From: Rhodospirillaceae bacterium
GTDB taxonomy: Bacteria > Pseudomonadota > Alphaproteobacteria > UBA8366
Direction of reading: 5' to 3'
DNA: 35,587 nt
NCBI GenBank assembly: GCA_002716125.1
Contig: PAZH01000019.1
Span: 3,428-39,014, forward strand
The notes below the pieces were generated by a model, which saw only the letters and a program-made list of their open reading frames with translations, did not search any database and was not told the origin of the DNA. How positions within the stretch are numbered: position 1 is the stretch's first letter; every line of letters begins with the position of its first letter. This document shows positions 1 to 8,320 of the stretch, one piece after another. The translations under genes were made by a program, and so were the position numbers.

Positions 1-1050
1 TAACGAAAGCGCGCGGCACATTGTGGCCAAGGCGAAGTCGATATTGGGGCCGAGACCGACGGCATCTCGCGCCGCCTGAATGATATCGTGTGCGAGATCG
101 AGGGCGGGAATCCAGCCGAAATTCTCCTCCATCCGGGATAGAATAGCAGCCGCTCTCGGGTCCAAGTCTGGATAGAGCGGCATACCGAACCCCGGTAGCC
201 GCTCGCCGCGTTTGAGACGCGCCATGACAGCGTCCGAAGCGGATGGCGCGGCCGAGATCTCATCGATGAGCGCGATCGCTTGTGCGGTCTGACCGCCGTG
301 ACGCGGTCCTTGTAGGGCACAAAGTCCGGCATTGATTGCGCCGTAAGGTGTGGCACGTGTCGAAGCAACACAGCGGACCGTAAAGGCGGACGCGTTTGGT
401 TCATGATCCGCCGCCAGAATCAGGGCTGTCCGAATCAAATCGGCCCCGGCTTCGTTCAATCCCCATGCTTCCGCGAAGCGTTCATGAACAGGCGCCGTGG
501 TGACCGGCATCTCGCAAAAGCTGGCCGTCAGGAGGCGGATAATCCGGGCGCCGGTTTCCGCGACACCGCGCTCCGTAAGATTCAAACCCTTGAGGTCTTG
601 TTCGCCGGCGATTGAAAGAAGACTAATAGCCCGTGGCAGCGGCGCCATGCCGGTGGGGAGAGGTATCTTGAGAGGCGGTTGTGCAAAGGGGTCTGCGCCG
701 TCCTGCTTCCACAGAAGTGTCGCGACTTGTTCAAAGCGCGCAGAACGCGCGAGTTCGCCCACATCCCGGCCGCGATAGTAGAACTTGCCGTCGGCGATAA
801 GCGTCACGGCGCTATCCATAACCGGAGCGCCGAAGCTCAGCGACTCTCGGGCGATGTTGTCTTGCGCCTTTCTTGGGGTCTTTCGCGCCCGTAGCGCGCG
901 CACGTCTTCGGCTCGATAGAGACGGTTGCGGCCGTTCTCCGAGGCTTCGGATCGAATCAACCCACGTGAGACATATGCATAGAGCGTTGCGCGGCTCACA
1001 TTCAATTCCGTCGCAGCTTCGCGGGCCGTCAAGTAAATCGGGTCAGTCAT
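1..1050 (-). CDS. HTH-fused citrate synthase family protein (C-terminus cut by window edge)
   Basis: The frame is open from an ATG at 1050 down to position 1, giving 350 codons with the C-terminus missing. Residues about 7-55 form a MerR/excisionase-type helix-turn-helix (LTAREAATELNVSRATLYAY). The rest is a citrate synthase fold: the first catalytic His is in GPRHGG (His251) and the catalytic Asp is in PNIDFAL. The second catalytic His, normally in GFGH, is replaced by Met290 (GFGMPLYPDLDPRA). The family joins a DNA-binding domain to a citrate-synthase domain. The His-to-Met change suggests weak or no synthase activity, so a metabolite-sensing regulator is an inference. It is divergent from a second citrate synthase at 1143, with a palindrome between them that it may bind. 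The family call is secure; the regulatory role is a hypothesis. Confidence 0.9.
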   Translation of the reverse strand, partial: MTDPIYLTAREAATELNVSRATLYAYVSRGLIRSEASENGRNRLYRAEDVRALRARKTPRKAQDNIARESLSFGAPVMDSAVTLIADGKFYYRGRDVGELARSARFEQVATLLWKQDGADPFAQPPLKIPLPTGMAPLPRAISLLSIAGEQDLKGLNLTERGVAETGARIIRLLTASFCEMPVTTAPVHERFAEAWGLNEAGADLIRTALILAADHEPNASAFTVRCVASTRATPYGAINAGLCALQGPRHGGQTAQAIALIDEISAAPSASDAVMARLKRGERLPGFGMPLYPDLDPRAAAILSRMEENFGWIPALDLAHDIIQAARDAVGLGPNIDFALATMCRALSL

Positions 1051-1142
1051 GACATGATATATTGATTATATTTATCAATGTTGATTTTAGTGGTTTTCAT
1101 CAAGATAGTCAATTTGGGGGAGAAAAAAGAAGGAATGAGAAA
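1051..1142. promoter_or_regulatory. Divergent promoter/operator region with palindrome
   Basis: This short AT-rich spacer lies between two divergent citrate-synthase-family genes. It holds a perfect inverted repeat, ATTGAT (1061-1066) and ATCAAT (1074-1079), with a 7-nt spacer TATATTT. A further TTGAT half-site follows at 1081-1085. It is a natural operator candidate for the helix-turn-helix protein encoded leftward. No promoter hexamers could be assigned with confidence. A ribosome binding site AGGA (1131-1134) serves the rightward gene. Confidence 0.5.
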
Positions 1143-2249
1143 ATGAGCGAAGGACTCGAAGGTGTTGTGGCGACAGAAACTAAACTCAGCCGGGTTGACG
1201 GCGCGGCGGGTCGTTTGATCGTTGCCGGTCACGATATTGAAGAACTGGCGGGTCATTGGCGGTTGTCGGAAGTCGCGGCTTTGTTATGGAGCACGGCGGA
1301 TGGGCAATCTTGGAATGCCGACCGTGTCTCGGAAGGTCTCGGCCTCGCCCGTGTCTACGCAAATTCTCTGGTACCCCGCTTTTTGTCGGTGACCGAAGGC
1401 GCCAGCCCGGTCGAAGCATTACGGACGGGATGGTCGCTCTTGAAAGATAGCGAACCGGAAGCCGAGAACCTCGATGTCTCGCTCCTCCTGAGTGGCGCGG
1501 CACCGGTTTTTCTCGCCGCGCATTACCGGCATATGCAAGGCATGTCACTGATCGCCCCGAATCCTGATCGAGATCACGCGGAAGATTACCTGGCGATGTT
1601 GGGCCTCGACCACACTCCAGTACCGGCGCGTGCCTTCGAGCGATATCTGATCACGGTCGCCGATCACGGAACCAATGCATCGACTTTCACGTCGCGGGTC
1701 GTTGCATCGACTTTGGCAGGCGAAATATCTTCCGTCGTTGCGGCGCTATGCGCCTTGAAAGGCCCATTGCACGGCGGCGCTCCGGGACCGGTGCTCGACA
1801 TGTTCGATGAAATCGGTGGGATGCAGAATATAGTGCCCTGGATCGAGCACGAACTCGATGGCGGATCGCGGCTCATGGGTTTTGGGCATCGGGTATACAG
1901 GACCTGCGACCCTCGTGCCGATATCCTCAAAGGTATTGTGGGCAGCTTAGATCAGTCGACGGACCGTATGCAGTTTGCCGAGGCTTTAGAACGGGCGGTG
2001 CTCGACGCGCTGGCAGCGAAGTACCCGAACCGCCGGCTCGATACGAATGTCGAGTACTACACCGCCTTGGTGCTCGATGGCGTCGGCCTACCGCGCGAAC
2101 TCTTTACCCCGGCCTTCGCCATGGGACGGGTTTTTGGATGGTGTGCTCATATCAAGGAGCAGGTCGCGGGTGGACGTCTCATTCGGCCAAGCTCTCGCTA
2201 TACCGGAACGTTGCCGGAAGGCGCGGTCGCATTGCAGATGGCCGGTTGA
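1143..2249 (+). CDS. Citrate synthase family protein (CitA-like)
   Basis: A 368-residue citrate synthase that condenses acetyl-CoA (or propionyl-CoA) with oxaloacetate in the cytoplasm. Both catalytic histidines are present, in GPLHGGAPGPV and GFGHRVYRTCDPRA. The acidic residue sits in TNVEYYTALVLDG as Glu rather than Asp, which as I recall is also the case in Mycobacterium CitA, so it need not mean loss of function. The frame is open further upstream, but the ATG at 1143 has AGGA eight bases before it and gives a normal N-terminus. It is divergent from the HTH-fused paralogue, which probably regulates it. Whether it makes citrate or methylcitrate cannot be read from the sequence; a prpD about 2.3 kb away makes methylcitrate a possibility. 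Confidence 0.9.
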   Translation: MSEGLEGVVATETKLSRVDGAAGRLIVAGHDIEELAGHWRLSEVAALLWSTADGQSWNADRVSEGLGLARVYANSLVPRFLSVTEGASPVEALRTGWSLLKDSEPEAENLDVSLLLSGAAPVFLAAHYRHMQGMSLIAPNPDRDHAEDYLAMLGLDHTPVPARAFERYLITVADHGTNASTFTSRVVASTLAGEISSVVAALCALKGPLHGGAPGPVLDMFDEIGGMQNIVPWIEHELDGGSRLMGFGHRVYRTCDPRADILKGIVGSLDQSTDRMQFAEALERAVLDALAAKYPNRRLDTNVEYYTALVLDGVGLPRELFTPAFAMGRVFGWCAHIKEQVAGGRLIRPSSRYTGTLPEGAVALQMAG

Positions 2250-2271
2250 TCTAAGGGATGATCTAAGGGAG
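2248..2271. repeat. 12-bp tandem duplication at a convergent gene junction
   Basis: GATCTAAGGGAT (2248-2259) is followed directly by GATCTAAGGGAG (2260-2271). The first copy overlaps the TGA stop of the rightward citrate synthase. The second holds the TAG stop of the leftward gene (2263-2265), and the first copy contains the same TAG in the same frame (2251-2253). Confidence 0.7.
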
Positions 2272-3018
2272 AACCTCGTCGAGCGCGACCAGTGCATTCA
2301 GAGCCGGTGGAAAGCCGCTATACGGCGCCGTCTGCATCACCGCCTCGACGACTTCTTCTCGCGTCATGCCGATATTGAGCGCGGATTGGCCAAACTTCTT
2401 CACCTGGCTCTCAAGGCGGAGCGTTGTGAAAGAGGCCAGCGCCGAAATCATCCGCTGACGGGTCGTCAAGCCGGCTCGATGCCAGAGCCAGCCATAGCCG
2501 TACTCAATGGCCATCGTATAGAGCGGGCCAGTCGTCTTGTTCGCGGGATCCGCATAGCCTTTCGTGCCGCGCTCACCATGTAAGTTCGCGAGCAGGTCTT
2601 GGCCCATACTCATGAATTCCTCGAGCGTTTCGTTTCCGTCCTCCTCGACATCGACCTCGGCGCCCTCGGCGGCGAACACCTCATGCGCGATACTCATGGC
2701 GTTCTCGGCGGTTGGGAATCCGCCATAAAGACCCGCTTGTACGAATACTTCGAGAATTTCGCGGGCACTTAGGCCGACTTTCAACGCTCCGCGTATATGC
2801 CGACGCAGCTGCGCTTCATTTTTGTTCAACATGAGTCCGGTCAATACGCATATGTAGCGGTCCGTCAACGGCAGGCCATCCCGTGCCCAGAGACCGCCGT
2901 ACAAGGCTTCTGAGACCATGCGTTGATATCCGGGGGCCGTATCCGCATCGCTGCCCATGGCATCGATACGGTGTCGTATTTCTTCCCCGCTCGATTTGAG
3001 TTCGTCTCGTGTTGTCAT
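2263..3018 (-). CDS. Carboxymuconolactone decarboxylase (CMD) family protein, two-domain
   Basis: A 251-residue protein with two related CMD/AhpD-like helical halves, roughly residues 30-110 and 165-250. Both halves carry similar segments: GLSAREILEVFVQAGLYGGFPTA and MTREEVVEAVMQTAPYSGFPPA share the spacing and the GFPxA motif. The AhpD-type CxxC redox pair is absent, so it resembles the lactone decarboxylase branch of the family rather than peroxidase reductases. The ATG at 3018 is the first of the frame. The same-strand gene at 3037-3735 ends 18 bases upstream of this start, so the two are probably co-transcribed. The substrate is unknown; aromatic-acid lactones are the family precedent. 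Confidence 0.85.
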   Translation of the reverse strand: MTTRDELKSSGEEIRHRIDAMGSDADTAPGYQRMVSEALYGGLWARDGLPLTDRYICVLTGLMLNKNEAQLRRHIRGALKVGLSAREILEVFVQAGLYGGFPTAENAMSIAHEVFAAEGAEVDVEEDGNETLEEFMSMGQDLLANLHGERGTKGYADPANKTTGPLYTMAIEYGYGWLWHRAGLTTRQRMISALASFTTLRLESQVKKFGQSALNIGMTREEVVEAVMQTAPYSGFPPALNALVALDEVLP

Positions 3019-3036
3019 CGTTGAATCTTCCCTACT

Positions 3037-3735
3037 TTAGAGACCCGCGTTGTCGAGCCAGTCTTCAAAGACTTTTGTCGCCAAAGGTTCCAAATCCGGT
3101 GCGGCTTCTGCGGTTGCAGCGCGCAAACCCGGGACATCAATCCCATCCGTTGTCGCGATCTCAAGCGTATGGCCGATAAACCAGCGTTCGAGATTTTCAG
3201 CCGTCACTTCGAGATGAAACTGTAGTCCGAGACCGTAAGAATCGAGCGCGAAGGCTTGGTTCTCCACGACATCCGTTGACGCCAGCAGTGTTGCGCCCGG
3301 TGGTAAATCGAACGTATCGCCATGCCAATGGAGAACGGAAGCACTGCCGACCGCGCTAAGCGGCGAAAACGTACCGGTATTGGTGAACTTAAGGGGCTTC
3401 CAGCCGATCTCTTTGGCCGGTCCCGGATAGACACGCGCGCCCAAGGCCGCGGCCATAATCTGTGCGCCAAGACAAATGCCAAGGGTGGCCCGTCTGGCGC
3501 CGAGGCGACGGGCAATAAATTCAACTTCCGCGTCGAGGAAGGGGTAGGCCTCTCGTTCGTAGACGCCAATCGGTCCGCCGAGCACAACGACGAGGTGGTC
3601 CGCCATTGGGTCAACGTCATCCAACGGGCGCACGCCGGCATCGAGATATCGCACCTCATGGCCGCGATCGTTGAGTATATCTTCGAGAAGGTCCAAGTGT
3701 TCGAAGCCGACATGTCGAATGGCGAGCGTCCGCAT
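3037..3735 (-). CDS. Class I glutamine amidotransferase-like protein
   Basis: A 232-residue stand-alone class I glutamine amidotransferase domain. The nucleophile elbow is LGICLGAQ with Cys88, and the His-Glu pair is in LQFHLEVT (His174, Glu176), so the hydrolase triad is complete. The oxyanion segment VLGGPIGVYE is also typical of the GMP-synthase-like group (COG0518). It has no synthetase domain, so its ammonia acceptor or alternative hydrolase substrate is unknown. Its start codon overlaps the stop of the upstream SRAP gene by one base (TAATG), which implies translational coupling. Confidence 0.88.
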   Translation of the reverse strand: MRTLAIRHVGFEHLDLLEDILNDRGHEVRYLDAGVRPLDDVDPMADHLVVVLGGPIGVYEREAYPFLDAEVEFIARRLGARRATLGICLGAQIMAAALGARVYPGPAKEIGWKPLKFTNTGTFSPLSAVGSASVLHWHGDTFDLPPGATLLASTDVVENQAFALDSYGLGLQFHLEVTAENLERWFIGHTLEIATTDGIDVPGLRAATAEAAPDLEPLATKVFEDWLDNAGL

Positions 3736-4442
3736 TAGAACAAATCCATTTGTGCGGGTTTCGGTTTTTCCGGCGGCGCGGCTTCGGATCGCGCCACCAG
3801 TTCCGGGCCGTCGTTCTGAACCTTATTGACCAAGGTATCAACCGGCCAGGCTTCCATCTCACCGCTATAGGGTGTCATGAACGCGGCAGCTTCCTTCGGT
3901 TCCGCGGTCAGCCAGGTCTCGTGGTTTTCCGGCGATAGGATCACCGGCATGCGGTGATGAATTGGACGCAGGGCATCGTTCGCATCCGTCGTCACGATAG
4001 CACATGTCTCCCAGTGATCGCCGTCGCCGCCCTCCCAGCGTTCCCAGATACCCGCAAAGGCAAACGGAACGCCGTCTTCAAGTTGAATGTAGTAAGGTTT
4101 TTTCGGGCCTTTGCCGCCACCTTTCCATTCGTAGAACCCGTTCGCCGGTATCAAACAACGGCGCCGCTTAAAGGCGGAACGGAAGGAAGGTTTCTCGGCA
4201 ATCGTCTCGCCGCGCGCATTGATCATCCGGTTTGCCGCCGCTGGGTCTTTTGCCCAAGAGGGAACCAAACCCCAGCTGAATGCAGCCAACTCGCGGCCTT
4301 GTCCGGAATATCCGATACGCACCGCCGGTATTTCCTGTGTCGGCGCTACATTATACCGCTCCGCAAGGTTCGGCCGCGCTTCGAACCCGAAGAGCTCGCG
4401 CATGCTGTCGATCGGCATGGTGATGGCATAACGTCCGCACAT
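3735..4442 (-). CDS. SRAP domain protein (YedK/HMCES-type abasic-site DNA-protein crosslinker)
   Basis: A 235-residue SOS-response-associated peptidase (SRAP) domain protein. Family members use Cys2, exposed after Met removal, to form a thiazolidine crosslink with abasic sites in single-stranded DNA. The start at 4442 is fixed by this chemistry, because only it gives MCGRYA; the open frame reaches 4478. Visible family residues are RYNVAPTQ (Asn31), NARGET, FYEW (Glu105) and HHRMPVIL (His162-163). The last five residues are QMDLF, close to the bacterial beta-sliding-clamp binding consensus QLxLF. The stop overlaps the start of the amidotransferase gene by one base. No good Shine-Dalgarno precedes the start. 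It is divergent from prpD. Confidence 0.93.
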   Translation of the reverse strand: MCGRYAITMPIDSMRELFGFEARPNLAERYNVAPTQEIPAVRIGYSGQGRELAAFSWGLVPSWAKDPAAANRMINARGETIAEKPSFRSAFKRRRCLIPANGFYEWKGGGKGPKKPYYIQLEDGVPFAFAGIWERWEGGDGDHWETCAIVTTDANDALRPIHHRMPVILSPENHETWLTAEPKEAAAFMTPYSGEMEAWPVDTLVNKVQNDGPELVARSEAAPPEKPKPAQMDLF

Positions 4443-4551
4443 GCCGCGCATAATGCCGGGTGACGGCGTGCACGCCAATCACCTTAATACGGGGCATCTT
4501 GCGATTTTGCGCCGCACCGCCACAATGACTCGGAACGCAAAGGATGCATCT

Positions 4552-6063
4552 ATGAAATTTCACGATCTTCGGGTTTGGCCTTCTGCCGAACCGCACGCCC
4601 GCGAGGAAGAACTCGCCTGGCAACTGACTGAATTGGCAAGCGATCCGGTTGCGGTCGATCAAGATGTCATCGAGATGATCGGCAATCGAATTATCGACAA
4701 CGCATCGGAGGCCATCGCGTCCTTGCAACGGAGCCCTGTGGCGGCAGCCCGGCAACAAGCCTTGGCGCATCCTCGCACGGGGGGCGCAACGCTTTACGGG
4801 CTATCGAGGGATTGCCGCGTCTCGCCGGAATGGGCTTCCTGGGCAAACGGAACGGCCGTGCGGGAACTCGACTATCACGACACCTATTTAGCTGAGGAAT
4901 ACTCTCATCCCGGCGATAACATTCCGCCGCTACTAGCTGTGGCGCAGCAGATGGATCGTTCGGGCGCCGATTTGGTGAGGGGGCTTGCGACCGCTTACGA
5001 AATTCACATCAACTTGGTGAAGGCGATTTCACTGCATAAGCACAAAATCGATCACGTGGCGCACTTGGGTCCGGCGGCGGCGGCGGGCATCGGTACGATG
5101 CTGGGCCTTTCGAAAGAAGTCATCTATCAGGCGATCAATCATGCATTGCATGTAACCACCTCGACGCGGCAGTCGCGTAAAGGTCAAATTTCGAGTTGGA
5201 AAGCCTATGCGCCCGGACATGCGACCAAGCTCGCGGTTGAGGCGGTCGACCGGGCGATGCGGGGCGAAACCGGTCCGGCCCCCATTTATGAAGGCGAAGA
5301 CGGTGTCATCGCCTGGCTCCTCGACGGGAAGGATGCGCACTACAGGGTCCCCTTACCCGAGGCGGGCGAATCTAAACGCGCTATTTTGGAAAGTTTCACG
5401 AAAGAGCATTCGGCGGAGTATCAAGCGCAAGCGTTGATCGATCTGGCACGACGGATGCGGACTCAGATCCCGGATATTGCCTTGGTCGAGCAAGTCTTGA
5501 TTCATACGAGCTACCACACACATGCCGTGATCGGCAGTGGCGCCAACGATCCGCAAAAATACGACCCGGATGCAAGCCGCGAAACGTTGGATCACTCGAT
5601 TCCTTATATCTTCGCGGTCGCGCTTGAAGATGGCGGCTGGCATCACGTGGATTCGTACACCTCGGAACGCGCGCACCGACCGCAAACGGTGGCGCTTTGG
5701 CGGAACGTTGAGACGCGGTTGGATGAAGAATGGGAGCGGCGCTATCACGATCCCGATCCGTCTAAGAAGGCGTTCGGCGGGCGTGTCGAGATCAAACTGC
5801 AAGACGGGACGACATTGGTTGACGAGATCGCCGTTGCCGACGCGCACCCGGCAGGTGCGCGGCCCTTTGCACGGGAGAATTACGTTCAAAAGTTCGAGAC
5901 GCTTGCTGCTTATGCTGTCGGAGACGGTGAACGGTCGGCCTTTATCGATGCGGCGGGTCGCGTGGCGGACCTTACTTCCGAAGAACTCGCCGGACTGACA
6001 CCTGTCGCGGACACACTGGGTCTTTCCGGTGCGGTTGATGGACAAGGTATTTTCGACGCGTAG
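4552..6063 (+). CDS. prpD: 2-methylcitrate dehydratase, MmgE/PrpD family
   Basis: A 503-residue MmgE/PrpD protein. PrpD dehydrates 2-methylcitrate to 2-methylaconitate in propionate catabolism. Segments such as [49 protein letters not shown] and [14 protein letters not shown] are the kind seen in PrpD of actinobacteria, judged from memory. The frame opens at 4441, but the ATG at 4552 is preferred because AAAGGA lies seven bases before it and the upstream codons run into the divergent SRAP gene. No prpB, prpC or prpF is next to it; the nearest candidate methylcitrate synthases are the citrate synthase genes at the left end. A related MmgE-type dehydratase role remains possible. Confidence 0.9.
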   Translation: MKFHDLRVWPSAEPHAREEELAWQLTELASDPVAVDQDVIEMIGNRIIDNASEAIASLQRSPVAAARQQALAHPRTGGATLYGLSRDCRVSPEWASWANGTAVRELDYHDTYLAEEYSHPGDNIPPLLAVAQQMDRSGADLVRGLATAYEIHINLVKAISLHKHKIDHVAHLGPAAAAGIGTMLGLSKEVIYQAINHALHVTTSTRQSRKGQISSWKAYAPGHATKLAVEAVDRAMRGETGPAPIYEGEDGVIAWLLDGKDAHYRVPLPEAGESKRAILESFTKEHSAEYQAQALIDLARRMRTQIPDIALVEQVLIHTSYHTHAVIGSGANDPQKYDPDASRETLDHSIPYIFAVALEDGGWHHVDSYTSERAHRPQTVALWRNVETRLDEEWERRYHDPDPSKKAFGGRVEIKLQDGTTLVDEIAVADAHPAGARPFARENYVQKFETLAAYAVGDGERSAFIDAAGRVADLTSEELAGLTPVADTLGLSGAVDGQGIFDA

Positions 6064-6072
6064 GAGGTTTTT

Positions 6073-7065
6073 GTGGGCAATATTCCAATCACTATCGCAA
6101 CCAACGATTATGACCGTACCCGGGCGGTGAAAGACGGTGCAGTGCCCGTCGACGGATGCGATGTGACTTACCTTACGATGCTGCCGGAAGAGATGTTTTT
6201 CCGAGCCGTGCGATATGCGGAACTCGACGTGACGGAGCTCTCTCTATCGACCCACATGTTGCAGACGCAGCGGGGCGACGCGCAATATCTCGGCATTCCG
6301 GTTTTTCTCTCTCGCGTCTTCAGGCACTCGGGCTTCTATATAAGGACGGACCGCGGTATCGCGAGCGGCGCCGATTTGAAAGGCAAGACGGTGGGCGTGC
6401 CGGAGTATCAAATGACGGCGGCTGTTTGGCAGCGCGGTCTCTTGAAGGATGAGTTTGGGATCGAGCCATGGGAGATTGCCTGGCGGACCGGCGGTTTGGA
6501 AGAGACCGGACGTGAAGAACGCACGCCGATCAACTTGCCGGATAAATACGATTTGCAGCGTATCGGCCCCGATCAGACCTTGTCTGGTATGTTGGAATCG
6601 GGCGAGTTGGACGCCGTGATTTCGCCGCCCATGCCATCCTGTCTACAGCGCGGCGCGCCGAACGTTGCCCGTCTTTGGCCGGAATATCGGACTGCCGAGC
6701 AAGACTATTTCCGGCGGACGGGCATTTTCCCGATCATGCATATCTTGGGCGTGAAAAAGACATTGGCCGAGAAATACCCATGGCTTCCTGTCAATCTTTA
6801 CAAGGCCTACGGGCAAGCGAAGACGTTGGCTTACAAGGAGTTGGAAGCGATCGGCGCGTTGAAGATTTCCTTGCCTTGGGTGGGTGCTGAGTTACAGGAA
6901 ACGCGAGCCCTGATGGGTGACGATCCGTGGACCTATGGCGTGGATCAAAACCGGTCCGCGTTGGAGGCGCTCATACGATATTCAGCGGAACAAAACTTGA
7001 CCGTGCCTGGCCTTAAACCCGAAGACTTGTTCGCCGAGACGACTTTGCAGACCGCGCGAAGCTGA
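6073..7065 (+). CDS. 4,5-dihydroxyphthalate decarboxylase-like protein (periplasmic-binding-protein fold)
   Basis: A 330-residue protein whose start (ITIATNDYDRTRAVKDG) and core (LKGKTVGVPEYQMTAAVWQRG, IGPDQTLSGMLESGELDAVI) resemble the 4,5-dihydroxyphthalate decarboxylase group of the NMT1/SsuA binding-protein superfamily. There is no signal peptide, so it should act in the cytoplasm as an enzyme rather than as a transport receptor. Translation starts at a GTG (6073). A strong AGGAGG at 6062-6067 overlaps the prpD stop codon, which ties the two genes translationally. No phthalate dioxygenase or other aromatic-ring gene is nearby, so the substrate is uncertain. Confidence 0.82.
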   Translation: MGNIPITIATNDYDRTRAVKDGAVPVDGCDVTYLTMLPEEMFFRAVRYAELDVTELSLSTHMLQTQRGDAQYLGIPVFLSRVFRHSGFYIRTDRGIASGADLKGKTVGVPEYQMTAAVWQRGLLKDEFGIEPWEIAWRTGGLEETGREERTPINLPDKYDLQRIGPDQTLSGMLESGELDAVISPPMPSCLQRGAPNVARLWPEYRTAEQDYFRRTGIFPIMHILGVKKTLAEKYPWLPVNLYKAYGQAKTLAYKELEAIGALKISLPWVGAELQETRALMGDDPWTYGVDQNRSALEALIRYSAEQNLTVPGLKPEDLFAETTLQTARS

Positions 7066-7101
7066 CACCCAATTGGATTTGAGAAGACATAGGAGACAGA
7101 A

Positions 7102-7587
7102 ATGGATCTGACGACGAAGACGGCGGAGATTGCCAAGATTCTAATTGAGCGCGGCGAGACGGTCGCGGTCGGCGAAAGTTCGGCCGGCGGCTTGGTGTCC
7201 GCATCGCTCTTGGCTGTACCCGGCGCATCGAAATACTTCATGGGGGGCGGCGTCATTTATACGCACCGCGCCCGCAAACGGCTGGTGAAGATCGATTTCA
7301 AGGATCATCCGGGTGTGCGCTCTTCGAGCGAGCCGTATGCGAGCCTTCTGGCCGGCAGCGTCCGTGAGTTGTTGAGCGCGACATGGGGTTTGGCGGAAAC
7401 CGGGGCCGCGGGGCCGACCGGAAACAGCTATGGCGACGACGCAGGGCACACGTGCGTTGCCGTCGCCGGGCCCGTGACAGACGTCCGAACTTTGGAGACG
7501 GCGTCTTCCGATCGTGAAGCGAATATGTGGGCCTTCACGGACGAGGCGCTGGACCTGTTCATCGAATGTCTGAAGCGCGCGCCCTAA
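7102..7587 (+). CDS. CinA C-terminal domain protein (PncC-like amidohydrolase)
   Basis: A 161-residue stand-alone CinA C-terminal domain. In the family this domain (PncC) deamidates nicotinamide mononucleotide. Landmarks are VAVGESSAGGLVSASLLAVP, YFMGGGVIYT and TGAAGPTG. These differ from the usual ES(C/L)TGG and TGIAGPGG motifs, so the substrate may have shifted. AGGAGA (7091-7096) sets the ATG at 7102. It lies 36 bases after the decarboxylase-like gene and is likely the last gene of the prpD transcript. A stand-alone domain without the N-terminal MoaB-like part is common in proteobacteria. Confidence 0.85.
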   Translation: MDLTTKTAEIAKILIERGETVAVGESSAGGLVSASLLAVPGASKYFMGGGVIYTHRARKRLVKIDFKDHPGVRSSSEPYASLLAGSVRELLSATWGLAETGAAGPTGNSYGDDAGHTCVAVAGPVTDVRTLETASSDREANMWAFTDEALDLFIECLKRAP

Positions 7588-7835
7588 TTTTGTCAGCGTT
7601 CGGCGACCATAAAAGCGACATATTATTGCTTTAGTTGAAGGATGGAATTTCCGTTCTTTGACAAGTGACTCAAAATTTCAGGCCTTAATAGGGAGCTGTA
7701 CGCGACCGATCAGCGGTACCGTAATACGGTGCATGGGGTTGTTTTCCGAAATAAATTGATCCGTCTCAATGCCGGTATACCTGCCATTGTCTACCCTTCT
7801 CTTTAGGTTGCTCATCTGAAGTAAGGAGGCAGACA
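7588..7835 (+). promoter_or_regulatory. Long leader of hsp20, candidate RNA thermometer
   Basis: This is a 248-base non-coding stretch before the small heat shock gene. The last 41 bases can hide the Shine-Dalgarno: CCUUCU (7795-7800) can pair with AGGAGG (7824-7829), with one G-U pair. Alternatively UUGCU (7808-7812), the signature of ROSE thermometers, can pair with AGGA (7824-7827) leaving a bulged G. A further small hairpin, ACCGTA/TACGGT, lies near 7730. Alphaproteobacterial hsp20 genes are often controlled by ROSE elements. A TTGACA-like box at 7658-7663 has no convincing -10 partner. Pairing was checked by eye only. Confidence 0.4.
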
Positions 7836-8267
7836 ATGGTTGAGAAGTCTCACACAGCTGCGGGTCATGAAAGTGGATTCTGGCCGCACGTTTTGGACCC
7901 GCTTCGGAATGCCGGCGAGAAGATTGCGAATTTCTTCGCGCCGTCCGCGGATGCCGCATCAACGGGTGATGTGTACGAAATCAACGTGGAATTGCCGGGG
8001 GTCGCCGAAGAAGATGTCACCGTCGAGCTACACGGCAATGTCCTCGTGGTGAAGGGCGAGAAGCGCTTCGAGCGCGAGGAAAAGGGCAAGACGTACTACT
8101 TCTCAGAACGTCGGTTTGGGTCTTTTCATCGGTCCTTCCGGCTGCCGGAGGATGTCGACGCCGAGCGGATTGAAGCCGATTTTAAAGACGGTGTCTTGTC
8201 CATCAAAGTCAGCAAACGCACGATGAATAACGAAGAGCCGCAAAAGATTCAAGTCCGTAAACATTGA
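7836..8267 (+). CDS. Small heat shock protein, Hsp20/alpha-crystallin family
   Basis: A 143-residue Hsp20. It binds unfolding proteins without ATP and passes them to DnaK or GroEL. The alpha-crystallin domain spans about residues 44-135 (YEINVELPGVAEEDVTVEL, then DGVLSIKV). The C-terminal I-x-V motif used for oligomer contacts is present as IQV near the end. The N-terminal arm is about 40 residues. AAGGAGG (7823-7829) precedes the ATG at 7836. Its leader can fold over this site, and a terminator-like hairpin follows, so it is probably transcribed alone. Confidence 0.95.
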   Translation: MVEKSHTAAGHESGFWPHVLDPLRNAGEKIANFFAPSADAASTGDVYEINVELPGVAEEDVTVELHGNVLVVKGEKRFEREEKGKTYYFSERRFGSFHRSFRLPEDVDAERIEADFKDGVLSIKVSKRTMNNEEPQKIQVRKH

Positions 8268-8289
8268 TCCAACCTCACGTTATTGTTAA

Positions 8290-8320
8290 GGGCGGCGCCT
8301 TCTTTGGCGCCGTCTCTTAG
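8290..8320 (+). terminator. Terminator-like hairpin after hsp20
   Basis: CGGCGCC (8293-8299) pairs perfectly with GGCGCCG (8306-8312) around a TTCTTT loop. The tail TCTCTTA is only moderately T-rich, so this is a weaker intrinsic terminator. Confidence 0.6.

Noticed and set aside
4443..4551. Earlier starts for both SRAP (4478) and prpD (4441)
   Set aside because: SRAP needs Cys at position 2, which fixes 4442, and prpD has its ribosome site at 4539-4544, so this stretch is the divergent intergenic region.
5353..6045. Leftward 230-codon frame inside prpD
   Set aside because: Antisense shadow of a clear gene; no family features.
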